From contig JACKAT010000071.1 of NCBI GenBank assembly GCA_020634935.1, forward strand, positions 1 through 27,584: a DNA stretch of 27,584 nt. The letters are read 5' to 3'. Under the pieces are notes generated by a model. The model saw nothing but the letters and a program-made list of their open reading frames with translations, did no database searches and was not told the DNA's origin. This DNA is from Anaerolineales bacterium (GTDB lineage Bacteria; Chloroflexota; Anaerolineae; 4572-78; J111). The position numbers were made by a program, and so were the translations under genes. This document shows positions 23,738 through 27,584 of this stretch, piece by piece (the first letter of the stretch is position 1; the number at the start of each line of letters is the position of its first letter).

Positions 23738-24421
23738 TCAATCTGTTGTGAGGTCAGACTTCTTGGCGGCCACAAAATAGCCCAGCACAAATTTCTCATT
23801 AAGATGGGGCAGTAATCGCCTCAACACGCCATCAAGACAAAAAGCGATTAAAACATAAATCGTTTTGAGTAACCGAGTTGGGACCAGCGGCATGCTAAAC
23901 TGCGTGATCACATAGAATAGGCTCGCATGTGCGATAATTTCGTAGGCCTTAAATCCGGCCTCAGCTAACAGCTTCTCCAAAGCAGACGCACTGTAGCGAA
24001 AATAATCATGCGGGTCGGCGTGAATATTGATGAGAAATGGAACATACAAGAAGAGTTCGCCGCCGGGTTTTAAGATTCGATGAATTTCAGCCAGAAGTTG
24101 TTGGTGATGATAGATATGCTCGAGAACGTTGAACAAAAAAACTTGGCTGCCAATATTGTCACTCATAGGAAGTCGATGTTCTAGCGAAGCGAGCAACGCC
24201 GGCCGATTTATCGAGACAATATCAACTCGAATAACATTTTTCGGAAGTAATGAATAGCCCAAAAATCGATAGTAACTGGGTGACTGCCCCCCGCCCAAGT
24301 CGAGCACAAGGTCATTTGTATCCAGCTTGACCCCATATTCCACCTGACGATTAAACAAAGTTCGGGTAATACTTTTCCCACGCCAGGTTTCGATGAGTAA
24401 ATCTTTTAGTAAATGCGCCAT
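23738..24421 (-). CDS. Class I SAM-dependent methyltransferase, DYFRY subtype
   Basis: This 227-residue protein has motif I LVLDLGGGQSPSY (residues 38-50), strand 2 VIRVDIVSINRP, FLFNVLEHIYHH, ILKPGGELFLYVPF and H138-D-Y-F-R-Y. It is the third member of the paralogous group with 17533 and 21782, and like the latter has a hydrophobic C-terminal stretch (about 187-200) before the GYFVAAKK ending. It lies nine bases after the FkbM gene. Methylation of a sugar in the repeat unit or at the chain end is the likely role, from context only. Confidence 0.84.
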   Translation of the reverse strand: MAHLLKDLLIETWRGKSITRTLFNRQVEYGVKLDTNDLVLDLGGGQSPSYYRFLGYSLLPKNVIRVDIVSINRPALLASLEHRLPMSDNIGSQVFLFNVLEHIYHHQQLLAEIHRILKPGGELFLYVPFLINIHADPHDYFRYSASALEKLLAEAGFKAYEIIAHASLFYVITQFSMPLVPTRLLKTIYVLIAFCLDGVLRRLLPHLNEKFVLGYFVAAKKSDLTTD

Positions 24422-24430
24422 AAACAGGAC

Positions 24431-25147
24431 TTATCCACCACCAGATAGATGCCGAAAAGGAACGTCAGTTTTGACAAAGACCAAATCGACCTGATGTAGA
24501 TACTTTGTTTTAGGGTGGTTCGTTCCGGCCCAGATATCGAACACGGAAAATCCTTGCCTATCCATAAAGTGAACTAATTCGGCAAAAGTTGTGCCACCCT
24601 CGAATTTTGGCAAAATCGAGGCTTCCGCAATGACTACCTCCGTTTTTGCTAAAGTGTTAATAGCCCCCTCCAAAACGCTTTTCTCGGCTCCTTCGACATC
24701 GATCTTTAATAAATAGGTAGGCTTTAACCGATGTTTTTCAACCAGATGGTCTAAGGTATCAACAGGAACAGTCACCACACGCTCCAACCCTAACGCTCTG
24801 GTAACTGGAAATACAGACGATTTTCTGGGGTCCTCATAAACTCTAAGCGAAGTCTCGCCGACCTGACCGCCGCAAAAAACGTATTCAACAACCGCATTAA
24901 GTGTTTCACCTATTTTGTCTAATTGATCTCTAAAAGCAGGGTTTGCTTCGATGAGTAAATAGGGATGATCAGGAAAACATCGGTACAATTCCGGTGTTCC
25001 ATCGGCTACGCCGACATCGATAATCGTTGACGGTGAAACTACTTTTTTTAAAACCTCAAGCCCGCTGCTAAATGGCCGCGTTGGATCATCAACGCTCCGG
25101 ATTTGTTTATTAAACCGCCTCAGCAGTTGATGAAGCATCTGTTTCAC
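24431..25147 (-). CDS. FkbM family methyltransferase
   Basis: This 238-residue protein has TIIDVGVADGTPEL (residues 41-54) as the SAM site, LLIEANPAF with the ribose-binding acid, and the family hallmark LLKIDVEGAEKSVLEGA at 146-162. The region between (VTVPVDTLDHLV) also fits FkbM. FkbM enzymes are O-methyltransferases of polyketides and of sugars in many glycan loci. The GTG start overlaps the stop of the glycosyltransferase upstream (GTGA); an in-frame ATG three codons later is an alternative. The family is firm; the acceptor is inferred to be a glycan hydroxyl. Confidence 0.92.
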   Translation of the reverse strand: MKQMLHQLLRRFNKQIRSVDDPTRPFSSGLEVLKKVVSPSTIIDVGVADGTPELYRCFPDHPYLLIEANPAFRDQLDKIGETLNAVVEYVFCGGQVGETSLRVYEDPRKSSVFPVTRALGLERVVTVPVDTLDHLVEKHRLKPTYLLKIDVEGAEKSVLEGAINTLAKTEVVIAEASILPKFEGGTTFAELVHFMDRQGFSVFDIWAGTNHPKTKYLHQVDLVFVKTDVPFRHLSGGG

Positions 25148-26235
25148 GCGGCCGGTCCTATCGCCGCAAAGAGGGACACAATCTGGGTCACTAACCCCTG
25201 GATATCGTGCTTTTGTTGCACAATGTATCTCATGACAAGGCCTAATTGTTTTCTCTGGGCGGATGACATGGGAATGATGGCCTTGAGACGATGGCTCAAT
25301 TGGCCGGATTGAGCGGGTTCATACATTAACAAAGCGCGGTACTGAGCCAGAGTCGGTGCGAACTCAGGCAGCGATACGACAGGGACCATTCCGCACGCCA
25401 TCGCTTCCAGAACAGCCTTATCCAACCCGGACTCTGAAGCGCTAACGAAAATATCGGATTGCTGGTAGATTGTCGCCACTGCTTTGTGCGGAACAGCTCC
25501 CGTAAACAGAACATACTGGCCCAAATTCAGATCGGCCACGAGACGCTGCAGATATTGAAGGTAGAACCGACCATGCTCATCGGGGATATCGCCGACAAAT
25601 CTCAAACGAAAATCCGTGATACCATGCTGGTTAACCAGTTCATTCACAGCGTTAATAATAATATGGCCGTTCTTTGACGGCGATATACGCCCCACAGACA
25701 CAATTTCAATTTTGTCGCTATGCCGGTCACGACTGGAACACTTTGGGGCAAAGTGAGCGGTATCAAGGCCGTGACCCACGACGTGAACTTTCGGACTATC
25801 CAGGCGACAACTGCCCGGCGAAGCGGTCACGATAGCATCGACAAGTTTTTCCGCTAGCCGCAATTGCCAGCTCACATGGGTATGAGTATACCACATCACC
25901 AGAGGGATACGCTTCAATTTAGCATAGGGAACGGCCATCAAGGCAAATTTAGGAAACATATGAGTAAAGATGCCATCAACACGCTCGTGCTGAGTTAGCT
26001 GCCATATAACCTGATGAAAATTTTGGAGAGCGTGAGTCACATTTTCTTGTTTGGCGTAATCGCGCCCCACTTGAAAAACCGTAACGTTGGCGGGTAACTC
26101 CGTCTCAGCGTTAAAGCGAGGGGTAATCACCCATAACCGCTCAAGCTGGTGAGCGAAATGCGTCACCCAAGTCGGAATAAAACCCAGAATTGGGTGACTT
26201 TGATCAACCCAGGGAGTCACCATAACCAATCGCAT
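25144..26235 (-). CDS. Glycosyltransferase, GT4 family
   Basis: This 363-residue GT-B enzyme has the N-domain start MRLVMVTPWVDQSHPILGFI and MWYTHTHVSWQLRLAE, typical of a GT4 subset. The C-domain has VSVGRISPSKNGHIIINAVNEL and SASESGLDKAVLEAMA. Aligned with E-x7-E, the first acidic position is Ser with Glu one residue earlier, so the motif is shifted or relaxed. There are no membrane helices. It begins two bases after the stop of the upstream GT4 gene and overlaps the FkbM start, so all three are probably co-translated. Specificity unknown. Confidence 0.9.
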   Translation of the reverse strand: MRLVMVTPWVDQSHPILGFIPTWVTHFAHQLERLWVITPRFNAETELPANVTVFQVGRDYAKQENVTHALQNFHQVIWQLTQHERVDGIFTHMFPKFALMAVPYAKLKRIPLVMWYTHTHVSWQLRLAEKLVDAIVTASPGSCRLDSPKVHVVGHGLDTAHFAPKCSSRDRHSDKIEIVSVGRISPSKNGHIIINAVNELVNQHGITDFRLRFVGDIPDEHGRFYLQYLQRLVADLNLGQYVLFTGAVPHKAVATIYQQSDIFVSASESGLDKAVLEAMACGMVPVVSLPEFAPTLAQYRALLMYEPAQSGQLSHRLKAIIPMSSAQRKQLGLVMRYIVQQKHDIQGLVTQIVSLFAAIGPAA

Positions 26236-26237
26236 GG

Positions 26238-27398
26238 CTATTGCCTCCCTACTTCAGCCAAATGCTGCCACCGCCCGACCATTCGACCAACCAACACATT
26301 GGGATCGAACTGCTGCTGAACGTAATTTCTACCACACGCGCCCATCTCTTTGGCCTCTGTTGGATGCTCCAACAACCAAATAACACGCTCAGCAAACTCA
26401 TCCATGGCCTCGATATCGGTTAGATAACCGGTTTCACCCGATTTAATGATATCTTCAGGGCCACCGCAGCGAGTGGCCACCGCCGGGGTCTCGAATAGAT
26501 AACCTTCCAGCACCGTCCGTCCAAAGCCTTCATAGAGAGAGGGTTGGACTAAAACTTGGGTCTGGCGATAAAGCAGCGGCAGTTCATTATAAGGGACTGT
26601 GCCCAGGACGAAAACTCGTTTTTTTTCAGCGTTTAACGGCTTGGCCTGGGCTTCCACACCACTCCGCTCGACGCCGTCCCCTACAATTACAAAATGACTC
26701 TCCGGCATCCGAGCCAAAACAGTGTTGATCACTCGGAACAAACCGGGAATGTTTTTCGGATACACCAACCGGCCCACAAATAATACGGTTACGGTCGGCA
26801 GTTTAACGGCTCCGGCTGACCAAGTCGGCTGATGCTGATAAAAAACAGGCACGGGAATGACTTCAATCCGTTCCCGCGGAATAGCCCAGTCGCGCTGCAG
26901 ACGGTGGGCTACCGTGTTTGAAACACTGCGAACACCCTCAGCCTGCTTGATAATGTACCGGGCCAATTTAAGTCTGACCGAGTTGATAAACTGCCGTTCA
27001 GCCAGCCAGTAGGGCGAAAACAGATTAAAATGAATTTGAACTTCCAAAGGCGCTTTAAAATAGCGTTTTAACCATAACCCCAACAATCCTGTCTCTACAG
27101 GTGTTTGAACGGTGATGACATCCGGGCGCGAAAGCAAAGACGCCAAGCGACGTACCACCCTCATGCCGTAGAGCGGAAGAAGCTGTATTTTTGGCGCCGG
27201 AATAGGGATAAGTCGCAGGTTGGGGAAAGGCTGCTGGATAGCTTGAGATTTGCGCGTAAAAACCAATACATCCAAACGGCTACCTGAGTCAATCTGCTTC
27301 ATTGTTGTGAGGTATCTATGCAGCCGGGTCAATGTATTTGATGAAGCCGGTTTAGTAGAAAACAGATCCTCACTCTGGCTAACCATCAGCAATTTCAT
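26238..27398 (-). CDS. Glycosyltransferase, GT4 family
   Basis: This 386-residue GT-B enzyme starts MKLLMVSQSEDLFSTKPASS. Mid-protein VQIHFNLFSPYWLAERQF and VRSVSNTVAHRL lead to the C-domain VTVLFVGRLVYPKNIPGL. An intact E-x7-E lies in YEGFGRTVLEG, followed by TRCGGPEDIIKSGETGYL. The ATG overlaps the preceding GT stop by four bases (ATGA). This layout recalls enzymes acting early in repeat-unit assembly, but order in the operon is not proof. Donor and acceptor unknown. Confidence 0.92.
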   Translation of the reverse strand: MKLLMVSQSEDLFSTKPASSNTLTRLHRYLTTMKQIDSGSRLDVLVFTRKSQAIQQPFPNLRLIPIPAPKIQLLPLYGMRVVRRLASLLSRPDVITVQTPVETGLLGLWLKRYFKAPLEVQIHFNLFSPYWLAERQFINSVRLKLARYIIKQAEGVRSVSNTVAHRLQRDWAIPRERIEVIPVPVFYQHQPTWSAGAVKLPTVTVLFVGRLVYPKNIPGLFRVINTVLARMPESHFVIVGDGVERSGVEAQAKPLNAEKKRVFVLGTVPYNELPLLYRQTQVLVQPSLYEGFGRTVLEGYLFETPAVATRCGGPEDIIKSGETGYLTDIEAMDEFAERVIWLLEHPTEAKEMGACGRNYVQQQFDPNVLVGRMVGRWQHLAEVGRQ

Positions 27399-27584
27399 TT
27401 AATTGCGTCCGATAAGACCTGCTCAGTTTCATCAACCATGCGATCAACCGAAAAGTTAACAAGGCTTTTATGGGCTGCTTCAGCCAATTTCTTTCCCAAG
27501 TCAGGGTTACGTTGTAGACGCAGCAAGGCCAGCAATATCTCAGAGGGGCGTTCCGGCCGGACCAGCAGTCCACTTTTTTCGTGT
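27395..27584 (-). CDS. Glycosyltransferase GT4 C-terminus (start beyond right edge)
   Basis: The last 62 residues of a GT4 enzyme are readable from the window edge to the TGA at 27397-27395. They begin HEKSGLLVRPERPSEI and continue with LLRLQRNPDLGKKLAEAA and NFSVDRMVDETEQVL, the usual GT-B C-terminal helices. The stop overlaps the next gene's ATG (ATGA). A different minus-strand frame over the same bases gives a Trp/Cys-rich peptide with no family pattern. The N-domain and active site lie outside the window. Confidence 0.85.
   Translation of the reverse strand, partial: HEKSGLLVRPERPSEILLALLRLQRNPDLGKKLAEAAHKSLVNFSVDRMVDETEQVLSDAIK

Noticed and set aside
27379..27573. Minus-strand 64-residue peptide at the right edge
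   Set aside because: A different minus frame over the same bases gives a convincing GT4 C-terminus ending in an ATGA junction with the next gene.
1..27584. CRISPR array, tRNA, rRNA, insertion sequence or prophage
   Set aside because: No regularly spaced direct repeats, no tRNA-like cloverleaf recognised, and no transposase or integrase motif seen on either strand.

Overview
The window looks like a piece of a bacterial chromosome, most likely from Chloroflexota (Anaerolineae-like). That placement is an inference from gene content: a DUF58/BatA-type gene pair, a very long O-antigen-ligase-like protein fused to TPRs, a membrane-anchored MA-type peptidase, and palindromic intergenic repeats. No rRNA, tRNA, CRISPR array, transposase or integrase was seen. 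Almost every gene lies on the minus strand; the one convincing plus-strand gene is a small SRPBCC protein at 3226-3672.

Region 1 (1-6663) is a cell-envelope module. In transcription order on the minus strand it holds a secreted, C-terminally anchored MA-family metallopeptidase (5131-6615), a membrane protein with a long acidic Gln/Gly/Ser-rich tail (3770-5134, GTGA overlap), a DUF2905 mini membrane protein (2837-3061), a DUF58 protein (1765-2763) and a large BatA-like VWA protein that runs off the left edge (1-1764, start codon abutting the DUF58 stop). DUF58 and BatA-type proteins usually accompany a MoxR AAA+ ATPase; none is visible here. The SRPBCC gene and DUF2905 gene form a small divergent pair inserted in this module. 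Inverted repeats lie on both sides of the pair and between the two genes.

Region 2 (6679-6749) is an inverted-repeat element separating the envelope module from the polysaccharide locus.

Region 3 (6754-27584) is one long minus-strand locus for a surface polysaccharide. It is tightly packed, with many ATGA, GTGA or TAATG junctions. It encodes seven GT4-type glycosyltransferases (one cut by the right edge), seven SAM-dependent methyltransferases (six class I and one FkbM), a Wzx-like flippase, a 1256-residue Wzy/O-antigen-ligase-like protein with TPRs, a divergent NodB-like deacetylase, a WbpP/TviC-like epimerase, a WbpA/TviB-like nucleotide-sugar dehydrogenase and a small four-cysteine protein. 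The dehydrogenase and epimerase together predict UDP-GlcNAcA and UDP-GalNAcA as precursors. The GT4 enzymes would build a repeat unit, the methyltransferases would cap or decorate it, and the flippase and polymerase would export and polymerise it. No initiating phosphoglycosyltransferase, chain-length regulator or exporter is inside the window, so the locus probably continues to the right. The middle of the locus (about 17.5-24.5 kb) looks more AT-rich by eye than the first 5 kb, which fits the patchwork history usual for such loci.
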